This document shows, in pieces, positions 62,970 to 64,000 of a stretch of DNA of 64,000 nt. Made by a program: the position numbers and the translations under genes. The notes beneath the pieces were generated by a model. It was not told the origin of the DNA. It worked only from the letters and a program-made list of their open reading frames with translations, and searched no databases. This stretch comes from Hymenolepis diminuta (lineage: Eukaryota > Platyhelminthes > Cestoda > Cyclophyllidea > Hymenolepididae), in contig CAADRB010000015.1 in NCBI GenBank assembly GCA_900708905.1, forward strand, positions 2,536,390 through 2,600,389, read 5' to 3'. Position 1 is the stretch's first letter; each line of letters starts with the position of its first letter.

Positions 62970-64000
62970 GTATGTCGGAAAGCATATTTTCTACATTGCT
63001 CTTGATATGATAATTATACATACGTATAAATCACTGTTTTGATTATAATAGTTTCTGCTGATGCTTGTAGTAATCGCTAATGTGACTTTTCTATCTTTCC
63101 ATACCTCAAATTTTTTAGTGAGATGTAAAATTGCTAATTGATGATCACATGACAACTCAGATCTTTGCCATCTCTCAGTAACCGGCAGACATAGCTTATG
63201 GGATTAGGGTATATTCTTGGATCATATCGTCATAGTATAATTGGATGCTAGATACGGGTGTTTTTGTGTAATTTATTTATTTTATAAGTCAAAAGTTACT
63301 TTTGGGTTATTTTCTCGGGTGTAATCACCGAGACATTACGTAACGGAGGCCCACCTTTTAGTACCCACTGACGTCTCATTTCACACGACTACCTGATTAC
63401 GGGGGTGTTTTCCCTCCTGCAATTACTTTCAGTATTAATGTTATCCAAACATGTTTGTTATGTCATCATCAATAACCATTGCAATTTTTCATTTGTTTAA
63501 GCAGGGAATTATAAACGTGTTTTGAAGTGATTGGTAGAATTTGAGAATTTATTACTATTCATACAGAAAAAGACTTAACTAGAACTGGTTATTAAGAGGA
63601 AGATATGCCAATGGTCTTTTCAATGTTCGTAATACATCCTAGGGTGTCAACGTTTCTGTTAGCTTTACTGCACTCCTATCCTGAAAAATTACAATTCTAA
63701 TTTTCCCACCCCTCTCCTAGTATTTCCCAAGCCTTTTAATGCGAAGCCTATATTTCGACGCTCATCTTCATAAGTGATGTAGCATCTCTGGGCATATCTA
63801 AGGGTGAACTCTCATTCTACAGGCCTTTGCTATTGAGTAACTAATCCGGTTTGATTTCATTCGACTATTGAATGCCTAAGTGAATAGTCTTCTCGTTTAT
63901 TCTGTTTCATCTATTAGTCTAGAAGGGACTGGTAGGTAGATTTTTTGTTTCGGTTCTTAGCCATTCCTCAAGCTACCTCCTTCCAATTTTTACCAATATT
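62970..64000 (+). other. ArfGAP1 intron 2, 5' part
   Basis: Begins GTATGT and runs off the window. I looked for an exon starting with the bases that complete the HLS codon and continuing FVRS, and saw none. Confidence 0.8.

Noticed and set aside
62825..63010. 61-codon hydrophobic ORF at the ArfGAP1 locus, and the - strand ORF at 62,697-62,906
   Set aside because: Both are out-of-frame or opposite-strand shadows of ArfGAP1 exon 2, whose correct frame shows the C4 zinc finger.

Overview
The window looks like a stretch of a metazoan nuclear genome: AT-rich, with a low density of coding sequence, split genes with GT/AG introns of 0.2 to 8 kb, and decayed LTR retrotransposons. The split-gene style, the AT bias and the type of retroelement remnants suggest a parasitic flatworm, probably tapeworm-like. 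That placement is inference; no rRNA or mitochondrial marker is present. Nothing in it is bacterial: no operons, no ribosome binding sites, no CRISPR array. Most short open reading frames here are chance ORFs in AT-rich DNA.

Two genes are well supported. (1) A Golgi class I alpha-1,2-mannosidase (glycosyl hydrolase family 47) lies on the + strand from 15,818 to 43,404. Eight coding exons join in phase into 594 residues, giving a membrane anchor, a stem and a complete catalytic domain with all the diagnostic acidic residues. Only the extreme N-terminus, on at least one upstream exon, is not placed; a GC-rich island at 2.87-3.17 kb is a possible promoter/exon 1. (2) The first two coding exons of an ArfGAP1-type Arf GTPase-activating protein lie on the + strand at 62,606-62,969, with a complete C4 zinc finger and the arginine finger. 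The gene runs off the right edge. Both products act in the early secretory pathway/Golgi, but nothing suggests that they are co-regulated.

Two further coding fragments lie between them: a FHA-domain exon at 58,686-59,081 (+) and, less certain, a C-terminal exon resembling SLC5 sodium/solute symporters at 57,994-58,145 (-).

The rest is intron and intergenic DNA with repeats. A collapsed Ty3/Gypsy element lies on the - strand at about 53.2-55.6 kb (gag piece, YLDD reverse transcriptase, RNase H, integrase, polypurine tract, 3' LTR). Two more copies of its LTR occur at 23.3 kb and 47.6 kb. A much more decayed element on the - strand at about 18.2-21.4 kb, inside mannosidase intron 1, best resembles BEL/Pao. 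Two pairs of divergent dispersed repeats (12.4/40.6 kb and 29.1/37.3 kb) and a possible solo LTR with a TATA box and primer-binding-like site (49.5-49.8 kb) complete the picture. No coherent new multi-gene system was seen. The most unusual items are the FHA/SLC5-like fragments, the perfect four-unit heat-shock-element palindrome at 52.48 kb, the divergent catalytic-domain segment of the mannosidase, and the internally deleted Gypsy element.
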